DNA from: Planctobacterium sp047947135
Lineage (GTDB): Bacteria; Pseudomonadota; Gammaproteobacteria; Enterobacterales; Alteromonadaceae
Assembly (NCBI GenBank): GCA_047947135.1
Contig: CP170457.1
Coordinates: 3,162,001-3,226,000, forward strand
Direction of reading: 5' to 3'
Length of the DNA stretch: 64,000 nt
Of this stretch, positions 28,107 through 37,379 are shown piece by piece. Each line of letters opens with the position of its first letter. Position 1 is the first letter of the stretch. The notes below the pieces were generated by a model, which saw only the letters and a program-made list of their open reading frames with translations, made no database searches and was not told the DNA's origin. The translations under genes were made by a program, and so were the position numbers.

Positions 28107-29132
28107 ATGAACAATCAACCAAACCCAAGTTACATAATGCAAACTGCAACAGGCTTTTGGGCATCTAAAGTATTGCTGACAGCCGTTGAACTTGATCTGT
28201 TTACAACAATCAATGATGGCGCGATGACAGCGACACAACTGGGTGAAGCACTCGGACTCCACGCACGTGGCACTTATGACTTCTTTGATGCTCTGGTTGC
28301 ACTTAAATTTCTGGATCGCAATGGTGACGGTCCCAGCGGCAAGTATAAGAACACCCCAGATACTTTTGCATTTTTAAATAAAAAAAGTCCTGCTTATATT
28401 GGCGGGTTGGCCGAAATGCTAAATTCAAGACTGTTTGGTTTCTGGAATGACCTGGGCACTGCACTAAAAACAGGTCAACCTCAAAGTGAAATAAAACACA
28501 ACGGCAAATCTATGTTCGAGGAACTGTACTCTGATAATGTTCGGCTAGGTGAATTTCTTGACGCCATGACTGGATTTCAGGCTGCAAATTTTACTTTGCT
28601 GGCAGAGAAAGTTAACTTTAGCCAATACAACACCGTTAGCGATATTGGTGGTGCGTTAGCTTTATTGTCTCGAATTGTTGCAAAACGTCATGAACATCTT
28701 CGTTTTAATAGTTTTGACCTACCCACAGTTGCACCACATGCCCAAAAACATATCGATGCGTCGGGTATGACCGACAGAATCAAAGTGGTTTCGGGAGACT
28801 TTTTCAAGGATGATCTTCCCAGAGCAGATGTCATCACCATGGGCAATATATTGCACGACTGGAATCTTGAAAATAAAAAGATCCTGATTAAAAAGGCATA
28901 CGACGCTCTTCCGGACGGCGGCGCTTTTATCGTTATCGAGAATTTAATTGATGATGCCCGACGAGAAAATGCTTTTGGACTGTTGATGTCATTAAACATG
29001 CTCATTGAATTCGGTGACGCTTTTGATTACACAGGCGCAGATTTTCGGGCATGGTGCAGTAAGGCAGGTTTTCAGCGTTTCGAGATTATAAATCTGGCGG
29101 GTCCAACAAGTGCAGCAATTGCCTTTAAGTAG
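28107..29132 (+). CDS. O-methyltransferase-family protein with divergent SAM motif
   Basis: A 341-residue protein of the class of HIOMT/plant-type O-methyltransferases. The N-terminal 90 residues form the winged-helix dimerisation domain (LLTAVELDLFTTINDGAMT). The C-terminal Rossmann part shows GDFFKDDLPRADVITMGNIL and the catalytic-His region ILHDWNLENKKIL. The first SAM motif reads VSDIGGALALLSRIVAK, where the family usually has DVGGGxG, so the glycine-rich loop is changed. The substrate is unknown. The gene is single, with GAAGG before the ATG. Confidence 0.75.
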   Translation: MNNQPNPSYIMQTATGFWASKVLLTAVELDLFTTINDGAMTATQLGEALGLHARGTYDFFDALVALKFLDRNGDGPSGKYKNTPDTFAFLNKKSPAYIGGLAEMLNSRLFGFWNDLGTALKTGQPQSEIKHNGKSMFEELYSDNVRLGEFLDAMTGFQAANFTLLAEKVNFSQYNTVSDIGGALALLSRIVAKRHEHLRFNSFDLPTVAPHAQKHIDASGMTDRIKVVSGDFFKDDLPRADVITMGNILHDWNLENKKILIKKAYDALPDGGAFIVIENLIDDARRENAFGLLMSLNMLIEFGDAFDYTGADFRAWCSKAGFQRFEIINLAGPTSAAIAFK

Positions 29133-29647
29133 ATTTTTAAGACACAAAAGAATTTAATCCAGTACCAGCAATAAATGTGTTCAACTCCTACAATAATATT
29201 TCGTATGTAGGGCGCGAGTAGGGTGAGTAATGCTATGGGGGAGTTTTTTCAAATAGAATTTTTTTGGGGTCTTCTCCTGTTGGTTTTAGCACCTTCAGTT
29301 TAGTAAAGTGACAAAGCCGAGGGAGGAGGTCACAATGAGAAGCAAACAGGTCATAGCGCAACGCAAAAAAGCCTCATTCTCCCTACTTACGTCCATGACT
29401 ACACCCCTTTGAATGAATAGCAGCCTGCAAAGACTCAGAAATCCGAGTCATTTGAACCTCTACAATTGAAAAGTTTGTCCTACAAAGCTCTTTGCCTGAT
29501 TGGCAGCAATGGTGTGAATTTTGTCATACAGAAAAATATGGAATATTTCGGCTATTACCGTGTTGCCGACAGTTGTCATTTGGAAATCATAGAGATAAAT
29601 TTAGCTGTGACCCTATAAAATCAGTCGTATCAATCCAAGAAACAGAG
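29133..29647. other. Intergenic region with one possible microORF
   Basis: This 515-bp stretch holds only the short frame at 29335-29412 (listed separately). Long C/T- and G-rich runs occur around 29236-29285. No clear terminator for the methyltransferase gene was found. Confidence 0.5.
29335..29412 (+). CDS. Possible 25-residue small ORF with a strong Shine-Dalgarno
   Basis: GGAGGAGG lies 5 nt before an ATG that opens a 25-codon frame (MRSKQVIAQRKKASFSLLTS and five more residues). It is basic at the start and weakly hydrophobic later. It may be a real microprotein, a leader peptide, or the first codons of a lost larger gene such as a membrane transporter. Support is the ribosome-binding site alone. 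Confidence 0.25.
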   Translation: MRSKQVIAQRKKASFSLLTSMTTPL

Positions 29648-30469
29648 ATGAGATTTAGTAATAAACCAATAATTTTCTCGTTGATTTTTGCATTTCCGTT
29701 GAGCACTTACTCAATGGTGAATGTAGGCTGCGATATGCAATTAGATGAAGCTATAAACCTCTATGTGGAGAAACCTTCAGATGGGAACATCAAAAGAGCC
29801 TATAAATCGATTTTGTGTTTAGCTAATAATGGTAATGTTGAAGCAAAACACGAAGTTTTCCTTGTTTTTTACAAAACATTTCCAATTTTAAAAGATTCTG
29901 GTCAAGAAGCTTTTGATTTTCTCATAGAAGCAGCAAATAACGGTAACGCAGATGCGCAGTACAATCTTGGTTACCTGTTGTCTGAGGGTAAATTAGCTGA
30001 AAAGAATGATAAGGAGTCTCAATTCTGGCTTGAAAAAGCTTCAAGAAATGGAAGTGTCGAGGCAGATTTCGCACTCGGAATAATCCTAACAAAGCATTCA
30101 CTCATTGAATTGGAAAAAGGTAACCAAGATGAAGCCCAGAGGCTTGAAATGTTGGGCGATGAGTATATGGAAAAAGCAGCGAAGAAAGAACATATCGACG
30201 CCATGAGAATTCATGGTATGACTTTACTTTCTAACTTTTCAGAAGATGTTAAGAATTTAGAAAAAGGTCAAACTTATCTAGAGAAGGCTGCGTTAAGTGG
30301 TGATATTGAAGCGATGTATCACTTGGGAGTTCTAATTTCTTTGGTAGCAGAAGACAGACAAGACGAAAAATTGAAAATGAAATCAGAGGGTTGGATAAAA
30401 AGAGCTGCTGAACTGGGGCATGAAGAAGCTAAAAAGATTGAGTTAACAAAAGCTGCTGTTAAAGAATAA
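29648..30469 (+). CDS. Sel1-repeat protein, probably exported
   Basis: A 273-residue protein when started at 29648, where a signal-like N-terminus begins (MRFSNKPIIFSLIFAFPLS). The longer frame from 29492 adds 52 cysteine-rich residues that look non-coding. At least four Sel1-like repeats follow, for example AANNGNADAQYNLGYLLSEG and AALSGDIEAMYHLGVLIS. Sel1 repeats mediate protein-protein contacts. AT content is higher than in the neighbouring catabolic genes, so recent acquisition is possible. It has no obvious partner gene. Confidence 0.68.
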   Translation: MRFSNKPIIFSLIFAFPLSTYSMVNVGCDMQLDEAINLYVEKPSDGNIKRAYKSILCLANNGNVEAKHEVFLVFYKTFPILKDSGQEAFDFLIEAANNGNADAQYNLGYLLSEGKLAEKNDKESQFWLEKASRNGSVEADFALGIILTKHSLIELEKGNQDEAQRLEMLGDEYMEKAAKKEHIDAMRIHGMTLLSNFSEDVKNLEKGQTYLEKAALSGDIEAMYHLGVLISLVAEDRQDEKLKMKSEGWIKRAAELGHEEAKKIELTKAAVKE

Positions 30470-30805
30470 TTAAAGTCAAAATTGCTACTAAAGTACCAGT
30501 AAAATTTCAGTTTTATGACCGACTGCTTCCTGAAAACTCCCGTCGATCGACTTCTGGTCGGTAAATACGGTATTATAGTCATTCAACCATTTTTTATGTT
30601 CACTTGTGATTTGTACAGAATACTGCTTGTCGTCCTGATAAAAATCAGGATTTACTGTATCGCATTAACGGTGGTTGAACGGCTTTAATAAAAGAAGCTT
30701 GAATCTGAGTTTTAAAGTTACTACACACATAACTACAAAACATTTGTCATGCGCATTAATCACGCGCATAATAGATAGTAAGCTTGTCAATTTAAGTACA
30801 TACCC
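30470..30805. other. Intergenic region before the toxin-antitoxin pair
   Basis: This holds a small hairpin at 30633-30650 (TCCTGAT / ATCAGGA, then TTTACT) that may be a weak terminator. It also holds the inverted repeat at 30749-30769. No gene is seen. Confidence 0.45.
30749..30769. promoter_or_regulatory. Inverted repeat upstream of ccdA, possible autoregulatory operator
   Basis: ATGCGC (30749-30754) and GCGCAT (30764-30769) are inverse complements with a 9-nt spacer, 36 bp before the antitoxin ATG. CcdA and the CcdAB complex normally repress their own promoter, so this is a natural candidate site. Confidence 0.4.
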
Positions 30806-31036
30806 ATGCGGCAAAAAGTTTCTTGCAATACCACTATCAATCGCAACCTTTTAAATGAAGCAAAGCATCTCGATATTAAACTGTCAGAAGTCTTTGAGAG
30901 TGCACTGTCGCTAGCGGTAGCAGAAAAACGAAAAGAGAAATGGCTGCACAATAACTCTGATGCAATTGCTCAACATAACGACGAAATTAAAAAATCAGGT
31001 ACATTTTCAGAAATGATTGGACAGTTAGATGATTGA
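30806..31036 (+). CDS. ccdA: CcdA-like antitoxin
   Basis: A 76-residue protein with an N-terminal ribbon-helix-helix DNA-binding part (TTINRNLLNEAKHLDIKLSE) and a C-terminal acidic toxin-wrapping tail (FSEMIGQLDD). The layout and size match CcdA. It overlaps the toxin gene by 8 bp, giving the standard antitoxin-first order. It neutralises the toxin and probably represses the operon. Confidence 0.85.
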   Translation: MRQKVSCNTTINRNLLNEAKHLDIKLSEVFESALSLAVAEKRKEKWLHNNSDAIAQHNDEIKKSGTFSEMIGQLDD

Positions 31037-31325
31037 GCAATTTAGCGTCTGCTCTTATTCGTCATCACTTGTCGTTGTACTCACAAACACTGTTTTCAAT
31101 GACGTCGAAAGTATCTTAATTGCACCAGTCAAATCTTCACAAAGCAGACGATTGGTCAACGATTTACAAATACCTTGCAGGATAGATAAACAAGACTACT
31201 TTATTGATTTGTTGGATATAGCAACAGTTTCGAGACGATTACTCAAAACCAATAAAGATACAGACCTTTCTCACCTTAGAAATTCCATAAAAGCGGGTAT
31301 CGATCTATTAATTGATGGGTTTTAG
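31029..31325 (+). CDS. ccdB: CcdB-like gyrase-poison toxin
   Basis: A 98-residue protein matching CcdB in length and layout, with the well-kept C-terminal stretch DLSHLRNSIKAGIDLLIDGF. In F-plasmid CcdB the last residues (Trp99, Gly100, Ile101) contact gyrase. Here the equivalent end is DGF, so Trp is replaced by Asp. Chromosomal relatives also vary at that position, so activity cannot be judged from this. CcdB poisons DNA gyrase when free of antitoxin. Confidence 0.82.
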   Translation: MIEQFSVCSYSSSLVVVLTNTVFNDVESILIAPVKSSQSRRLVNDLQIPCRIDKQDYFIDLLDIATVSRRLLKTNKDTDLSHLRNSIKAGIDLLIDGF

Positions 31326-31824
31326 CCTAAATATTGGTGCCCTAACTGGGTTGTTGAACGGCAGCTTCCTGAATGCTTTTGTCGCACAAAGCACATTGCC
31401 CGATTGACAGTAAAGCTGTGTTTGCAGTCTGTCACTTTATCTATTTTACTAATAGAAAACGCCAATTCCCTTCATCATAACAAGCCTCAACAATTCATGT
31501 CCCCACTAAACAAATATCACCCAACATAGATCGCCCGGTCTGACGCGGTAGAGTTTGTTTTTTAAGCATTTGTTGCACTATTTGTTGTGTAACATAGTTA
31601 CCTGTGGTTTAACTTACTATAATTAGTTTACATTTGTTTAACATGAGTGTAACTTTTGTTTCACATTCAGGTGTTTATTAAACATTTTTTGCATTATCTG
31701 CAATTTTTGCCACGATAAATATGAATAGTCATTGCTTAAGCGCGATGCATATCACCGGCTGTTCCAACGTCATCGACATCTAAGTTTGCGCAGCATTGGA
31801 CTATAGAATCAAAAGGTAAGGTTT
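31326..31824. other. Promoter region of the pyrimidine-degradation operon
   Basis: This 499-bp AT-rich region has no gene. TATAAT at 31618-31623 is a possible -10 box. Several GTTTAAC/TGTAAC-like words between 31585 and 31670 could be operator half-sites. The ribosome-binding site AAGGTAAGG precedes the ATG at 31825. Confidence 0.4.
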
Positions 31825-33180
31825 ATGAGTCATTTCCGACGTGCCTCTGAGACACTGTCAAAACAGCAAATTGACGAAAATTTTTCAGATTTACATCAAC
31901 CTCTTAATCGCTTGCAGGCAATCACGGAAGCTGCACGCTGTACTTATTGTTACGACGCTCCCTGTATAAAGGCGTGTCCGACTGGCATTGATATTCCGAC
32001 ATTCATTCATCAAATCAGAACCGACAATGTCACCGGGGCGGCTAAAACCATACTGGCTGAAAATATCATGGGTGGCACCTGTGCCAGAGCCTGCCCGACA
32101 GAAATCCTGTGTGAAAAAGCCTGCGTACGCAATCATGATCAGGGTAAACCTGTCGAGATTGGCTTATTGCAGCGTTTTGCCGTTGATGACCTGATGGAAA
32201 ACTCAAAGCAACATCCTTTTATTCGGGCACCGGAAACGGGTAAACGTATTGCGGTTATTGGCGCGGGGCCGGCCGGTCTGTCCTGTGCCCATCGCAGTGC
32301 ATTGATTGGCCACACTGTAACGGTGTTTGAAGCCCGCCCTAAGCCGGGTGGTCTAAACGAATATGGTTTGGCGGCCTATAAGATGGTGGATGACTTCGCA
32401 CAAAAAGAAGTGGAATTTCTGTTAGGTGTAGGTGGGATCAATATTGAATATGGTCAACGTCTTGGCGACAACCTGTCACTTAAACAGCTTCGCCAAGATT
32501 ACGATGCGGTATTTATTGGCGTTGGCTTAGGCAGCACGAATCGCCTCGGCCTGGATAATGAGCAACTGGCCGGTGTTGATGATGCCATAGAGTTTATTGA
32601 TGAATTGCGTCAGCAAGAAGATAAAGGTCAGATGTTACTAGGCCAGAATGTCATCGTAATTGGTGGTGGGAATACGGCGATTGATGCTGCAGTGCAGGCA
32701 AAACGTCTGGGAGCAGAACAAGTCACGTTGGTTTATCGTCGTGGTGAGCACAGTATGAGTGCAACAGATTACGAAATTGAATTGGCGCGTAAAAATGGTG
32801 TGATGATCAGATTATGGGCTATGCCGGTTGCCATCGAGGGCAGTGACAAAGTGACGGGCATGACGTTCGAACGCACTAAAGTGGAAAACGGGCGTTTAAC
32901 GGGAACCGGAGTGACCTTTCGCCTTGAGGCTGATCATGTGCTGAAGGCCATAGGTCAGACCCTTAAAACTGCGGACCTTGATGGGTTGGAAATCACAAGC
33001 GGAAAAATTGCCATAGACAAGCAGTTTCGCACCAGTCTGCCAGATGTGTTTGCCGGTGGCGATTGCATTGCATCAGGAGAAGACCTGACTGTTCAGGCAG
33101 TAGAAGACGGTAAGCGAGCAGCCCATGCCATGGGGCGCAGCCTGTTTGGGATCGATATTAAGGAGATCAATTATGCGTGA
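31825..33180 (+). CDS. preT: NAD-dependent dihydropyrimidine dehydrogenase, small flavin subunit
   Basis: A 451-residue protein like PreT. The N-terminus carries cysteine clusters for Fe-S centres (CTYCYDAPCIKACPTGIDIP, CARACPTEILCEKAC). Then come the FAD motif VIGAGPAGLSCAHRSA and the NAD motif VIVIGGGNTAIDAAVQ, with the C-terminal GGDCIASGEDLTVQAVEDGK. It passes electrons between NADH and the PreA subunit that reduces uracil and thymine. The preA gene overlaps its end by 8 bp. Confidence 0.93.
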   Translation: MSHFRRASETLSKQQIDENFSDLHQPLNRLQAITEAARCTYCYDAPCIKACPTGIDIPTFIHQIRTDNVTGAAKTILAENIMGGTCARACPTEILCEKACVRNHDQGKPVEIGLLQRFAVDDLMENSKQHPFIRAPETGKRIAVIGAGPAGLSCAHRSALIGHTVTVFEARPKPGGLNEYGLAAYKMVDDFAQKEVEFLLGVGGINIEYGQRLGDNLSLKQLRQDYDAVFIGVGLGSTNRLGLDNEQLAGVDDAIEFIDELRQQEDKGQMLLGQNVIVIGGGNTAIDAAVQAKRLGAEQVTLVYRRGEHSMSATDYEIELARKNGVMIRLWAMPVAIEGSDKVTGMTFERTKVENGRLTGTGVTFRLEADHVLKAIGQTLKTADLDGLEITSGKIAIDKQFRTSLPDVFAGGDCIASGEDLTVQAVEDGKRAAHAMGRSLFGIDIKEINYA

Positions 33181-34447
33181 TTTAGGTTGCACCATTGCAG
33201 GAATAGACAGTATTAATCCTTTCTGGTTGGCATCTGCACCGCCAACTGACAAATATTATAACGTGGTGAGAGCATTTCAGGCCGGGTGGGGTGGCGTCGT
33301 TTGGAAAACACTGGGTGAAGATCCTCCCGTGGTGAATGTTGCCAGTCGCTACGGTGTCCATCACGATCGCTCAAGAAATGTCATAGGGATCAATAATATT
33401 GAGTTGATTTCGGATCGTCCTCTTGAAGTCAATTTACGGGAAATTGAACAGTGCCGAAAAGAATGGCCAGATCGGGTCATTATCGGCTCTATGATGGCGC
33501 CCATTGATGAGCACGCCTGGAAAGAGTTAGCAATCAAGATTGCTAACACAGGTGTGCATGGTATCGAACTGAATTTAGGTTGCCCTCATGGCATGTGCGA
33601 GCGTGGAATGGGCAGTGCCATTGGTCAGGTACCGGAAATGGTAGAAAAGACGACTCGCTGGGTCAGAGAGGCGGTGGATATTCCGGTATTTACTAAGCTG
33701 ACTCCGAATATCACCAATATTGTCTGGGCTGCTGAAGCAGCGATGCAGGGTGGAGCGCATGCCGTATCGTTAATTAATACCGTGAACTCCATAACTTCAG
33801 TAGATCTGGACAGTATGGCTCCCACACCTACTGTTGATGGTAAGGGTACTCATGGTGGTTATTGTGGCGCTGCGGTTAAACCCATTGCCTTAAATATGGT
33901 GGCCGAAATTGCCCGCAATCCCGCAACCAGAGACTTGCATATATCTGCTATAGGTGGCATCGAAACCTGGAAGGATGCCGCGGAGTTTATCGCCTTAGGT
34001 GCCAATGCGCTACAGGTGTGCACGGCTGCCATGTTGTATGGCTTTAGAATAGTAGACGACATGATTGCCGGACTTGGCAATTTTATGGACCAAAAAGGTT
34101 ATCGCACAATTGAAGATTTTCGGGGTAAGGCCATTCCAAATACGGTGGACTGGAATGCCCTGAACATGAATTTTGATACCAAAGCGGTGATCAAAGAAGA
34201 TAAATGCATTGAATGTGGTCGCTGCCATATAGCCTGTGAAGACACCTCACATCAAGCCATTCGTATAGATGTGAGAGAAGATGATAGCCGTAAATTTACG
34301 GTGGTAAATGATAAATGTGTGGGTTGTAACTTATGTGCGCATGTTTGCCCGGTACCGGACTGTATTGACATGGTCACCGTTGATAACGGTAAACCTCCCA
34401 TGACATGGCCCGAACATCCGGCAAATCCAATGCGCAGCAAGCCTTAA
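33173..34447 (+). CDS. preA: NAD-dependent dihydropyrimidine dehydrogenase, catalytic subunit
   Basis: A 424-residue protein. The start at 33173 has AAGGAG 7 nt upstream. The FMN barrel shows the DHOD-like ELNLGCPHGMCERGMG segment with the catalytic Cys. The C-terminus has two 4Fe-4S motifs (CIECGRCHIAC and CVGCNLCAHVCPVPDC). It reduces uracil to dihydrouracil and thymine to dihydrothymine, the first step of the reductive route. It is translationally coupled to preT. Confidence 0.94.
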   Translation: MRDLGCTIAGIDSINPFWLASAPPTDKYYNVVRAFQAGWGGVVWKTLGEDPPVVNVASRYGVHHDRSRNVIGINNIELISDRPLEVNLREIEQCRKEWPDRVIIGSMMAPIDEHAWKELAIKIANTGVHGIELNLGCPHGMCERGMGSAIGQVPEMVEKTTRWVREAVDIPVFTKLTPNITNIVWAAEAAMQGGAHAVSLINTVNSITSVDLDSMAPTPTVDGKGTHGGYCGAAVKPIALNMVAEIARNPATRDLHISAIGGIETWKDAAEFIALGANALQVCTAAMLYGFRIVDDMIAGLGNFMDQKGYRTIEDFRGKAIPNTVDWNALNMNFDTKAVIKEDKCIECGRCHIACEDTSHQAIRIDVREDDSRKFTVVNDKCVGCNLCAHVCPVPDCIDMVTVDNGKPPMTWPEHPANPMRSKP

Positions 34448-34459
34448 TGGGAGAATGCC

Positions 34460-35791
34460 ATGTCATCTTTTAAGCATGAAATGAGTCAGGAAGATCTGCA
34501 GGCCTACTGGATGCCGTTTACTGCTAATCGGCAATTCAAGGCAAACCCTCGCTTGGTTGTTGGGGCAGATCGTATGCACTTTACCCTTGCCGATGGCCGT
34601 TCGTTGCTGGATGGTATCGCGGGTTTGTGGTGCTGCAATGCTGGCCATAATCGTCCGAGAATTGTCGAGGCAATACAAAAACAAGCTGCCGAACTGGATT
34701 ACGCGCCCGCGTTCCAAATGGGTCACCCGAAACAATTCGAGCTGGCCAGTCGACTGGCACGTATGATGCCGGGCAATTTAAATAAAGTATTTTTTACTAA
34801 TTCTGGCTCTGAATCCTGCGAAACCGCCCTTAAAATGGCGATTGCCTATCATAGAGCCAGAGGTGAAGGGCATCGCACCCGGCTTATCGGGCGTGAAAAA
34901 GGCTATCACGGCGTCAACTTCGGTGGCATGTCGGTTGGCGGCATGCCTGCTAACCGTAAGATGTTTGGCACTTTAGTATCTGGCGTCGACCATTTACGTC
35001 ACACCCACGGTATTGAAGCCAACAGGTTCTCCAAAGGGCAACCTGAACATGGCGCTGAACTGGCGGAAGATTTAGTCAGATTATGTGAATTGCACGATCC
35101 TTCGACCATAGCTGCTGTCATTGTGGAGCCGTTAGCGGGTTCTGCAGGAGTGATTCTGCCACCAAAAGGTTATCTGGAACGACTGCGACAGATTTGTGAT
35201 GAGCATGGCATATTGTTGATCTTTGACGAAGTAATCACCGCATTTGGTCGCCTGGGTTCACCTTTTGCCACCAGTTATTTTGGTATCGAGCCCGATATCG
35301 TCACCACCGCAAAAGCCCTGACCAATGGGGTTATTCCGATGGGCGCAGTGTTTGCGCAAGATAAAATATACGACGCCTTCATGCAAGGGCCGGAAAACAT
35401 GGTGGAATTTTTCCATGGTTACACCTTTTCAGGCAATCCGATGGCTTGTGCTGCCGCACTGGCGACGCTCGATACCTATGAAGAAGATGGTCTGCTTACG
35501 CGTGGCGCTGAGTTATCAGATTACTGGCAGGAAGCACTGCATTCGCTGGCTGACCTACCTTTGGTGAAAGATCTACGCAATCTTGGTTTAATTGCTGGTA
35601 TTGAACTTGAACCTATTCCTGGTGCACCGACGAAAAGAGCCTTTGAAGTCTTTCTTAAAGCCTATGAGGCGGGCTTGTTGATCCGTACGACAGGCGACAC
35701 GCTGGCATTGTCACCACCACTTATCATTGAGAAAAGTCACATAGATTTTGCCTTTAATACCCTGCGCGACATCATTACCTCGCTGGATTAG
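34460..35791 (+). CDS. Omega-amino acid (beta-alanine) aminotransferase
   Basis: A 443-residue class III PLP aminotransferase. It has FFTNSGSESCETALKMA, the cofactor Asp in LLIFDEVITAFGR, and the Schiff-base Lys in VTTAKALTNGVIPMGAV. The N-terminus (YWMPFTANRQF) is typical of omega-amino acid:pyruvate aminotransferases. In this operon it would convert beta-alanine (and 3-aminoisobutyrate from thymine) to malonate or methylmalonate semialdehyde. GGGAGA precedes the ATG. Confidence 0.88.
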   Translation: MSSFKHEMSQEDLQAYWMPFTANRQFKANPRLVVGADRMHFTLADGRSLLDGIAGLWCCNAGHNRPRIVEAIQKQAAELDYAPAFQMGHPKQFELASRLARMMPGNLNKVFFTNSGSESCETALKMAIAYHRARGEGHRTRLIGREKGYHGVNFGGMSVGGMPANRKMFGTLVSGVDHLRHTHGIEANRFSKGQPEHGAELAEDLVRLCELHDPSTIAAVIVEPLAGSAGVILPPKGYLERLRQICDEHGILLIFDEVITAFGRLGSPFATSYFGIEPDIVTTAKALTNGVIPMGAVFAQDKIYDAFMQGPENMVEFFHGYTFSGNPMACAAALATLDTYEEDGLLTRGAELSDYWQEALHSLADLPLVKDLRNLGLIAGIELEPIPGAPTKRAFEVFLKAYEAGLLIRTTGDTLALSPPLIIEKSHIDFAFNTLRDIITSLD

Positions 35792-35800
35792 GAAAAGACC

Positions 35801-37300
35801 ATGAAACTTATTAAACATATTATCGCTGGCCAGGAAACGCGCGGCCAGTCTGAATTAACTTCCGCAGTTTATGACCCTGCCACCGGAGAGCAACAAGCCG
35901 AAGTGCTGTCAGGCACGGTTCAGGATGTTAATCTCGCGGTGACTGCTGCCAAAGAGGCCTTTCCTGCTTGGTCAAAAACGCCAGCAACAAAACGTGCCGG
36001 CATCATGTTTAATCTGCGCCAGATTCTGAATGATAAGCGGGATTTGGTGGCCAGTACCATTTCAGCAGAGCACGGGAAGACCCATGATGACGCGTTAGGC
36101 GAGGTTACGCGTGCCCTCGATGTCATCGATTATGCTTGCGGTATAGCGGAAAAACTTAAAGGCGAGTTTTCTCGTGATGCCGCCTCTGGGATTGATGTAT
36201 GTGGCGAACGTCAGGCACTTGGTGTGGTTGCTGGTATCACCCCGTTTAATTTTCCGGCAATGGTACCGCTTTGGATGATTCCCATGGCGTTAGCCTGCGG
36301 CAACACATTTGTGCTCAAACCTTCAGAACGGGATCCTTCAAGCGCCAATTTAATTCACGCACTATTTAAAGAAGCTGGCTTACCTGATGGCGTACTCAAT
36401 GTTGTGCATGGTGGTAAAGATGCAGTGGATGCAATATTGGACCATAAAGACGTGCAAGCAGTGAGCTTTGTTGGCTCTACGGCAATCGCTGAATACATTT
36501 ACACGCGCGGCTGTGCGTCCGGAAAACGCGTACAAGCGCTAGGCGGCGCAAAAAATCACATGGTAGTGCTACCGGATGCCGACCTTGATCAGGCTGCGGA
36601 TGCTTTGATGGGGGCTGGTTTTGGCTCAGCAGGAGAGCGCTGTATGGCCATCAGTGTGGCCGTGCCGATTGGTCAGGAGACAGCCGACGCCCTAGTAGAA
36701 CGATTAATTCCGCGCATTAAAGCACTGAAGATTGGTCCCTGTTCTCAACAGGATGCTGAAATGGGCCCAGTGATCACCCGTGATGCCCAAAGACGCATTT
36801 GTGATCTGATCAGTCAGGGCGAAAAAGAAGGGGCAACGGTCGCAGTAGATGGCCGTGAATTCACGCTTGCTGGCTACGAGCAGGGCTTTTGGGTGGGTGG
36901 TACGCTGCTGGATCATGTTACGACAGAAATGAGTGTCTACCAACAGGAAATCTTTGGTCCCGTCCTGTCGGTGGTGAGAGCTGACGATTATGCGCAAGCG
37001 GTAGATATGATAAATGCCCATGAATATGGCAATGGTACCGCTATTTTCACTCGCGATGGCGATGCCGCGCGGGATTTCGCAGCGAATATTCAGGTGGGCA
37101 TGGTGGGGGTGAATGTGCCGATACCCGTGCCGGTGGCATTTCATAGTTTTGGTGGCTGGAAACGCTCCTTATTTGGCAGTCATGGCATCTACGGACCTGA
37201 AGCAGTGCATTTTTACACCAAGTTAAAAACCATAACGACCCGCTGGCCAACAGGTATTCGCAGCGGAGCAGAATTTAACTTTCCCAGCATGAAACACTAG
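35801..37300 (+). CDS. mmsA: CoA-acylating (methyl)malonate-semialdehyde dehydrogenase
   Basis: A 499-residue aldehyde dehydrogenase of the MmsA/IolA type, with GITPFNFPAMVPLWM, QALGGAKNHMVVLPDAD (Gly-Ala where most ALDHs have the catalytic Glu) and the catalytic Cys in GSAGERCMAIS. It converts malonate semialdehyde to acetyl-CoA and methylmalonate semialdehyde to propionyl-CoA. It lies 9 bp after the aminotransferase gene, completing the route to central metabolism. Confidence 0.92.
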   Translation: MKLIKHIIAGQETRGQSELTSAVYDPATGEQQAEVLSGTVQDVNLAVTAAKEAFPAWSKTPATKRAGIMFNLRQILNDKRDLVASTISAEHGKTHDDALGEVTRALDVIDYACGIAEKLKGEFSRDAASGIDVCGERQALGVVAGITPFNFPAMVPLWMIPMALACGNTFVLKPSERDPSSANLIHALFKEAGLPDGVLNVVHGGKDAVDAILDHKDVQAVSFVGSTAIAEYIYTRGCASGKRVQALGGAKNHMVVLPDADLDQAADALMGAGFGSAGERCMAISVAVPIGQETADALVERLIPRIKALKIGPCSQQDAEMGPVITRDAQRRICDLISQGEKEGATVAVDGREFTLAGYEQGFWVGGTLLDHVTTEMSVYQQEIFGPVLSVVRADDYAQAVDMINAHEYGNGTAIFTRDGDAARDFAANIQVGMVGVNVPIPVPVAFHSFGGWKRSLFGSHGIYGPEAVHFYTKLKTITTRWPTGIRSGAEFNFPSMKH

Positions 37301-37379
37301 AGTCTGTTATGCGCTACTGTCATTTAGCACAGTGGCTGCAAACAGATTCTAACAATAACAAAGGCAAGGAGAACAACAC

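Noticed and set aside
29492..29647. N-terminal 52-residue extension of the Sel1 protein
   Set aside because: It is Cys-rich without pattern, and the ATG at 29648 begins a clear signal-like sequence.
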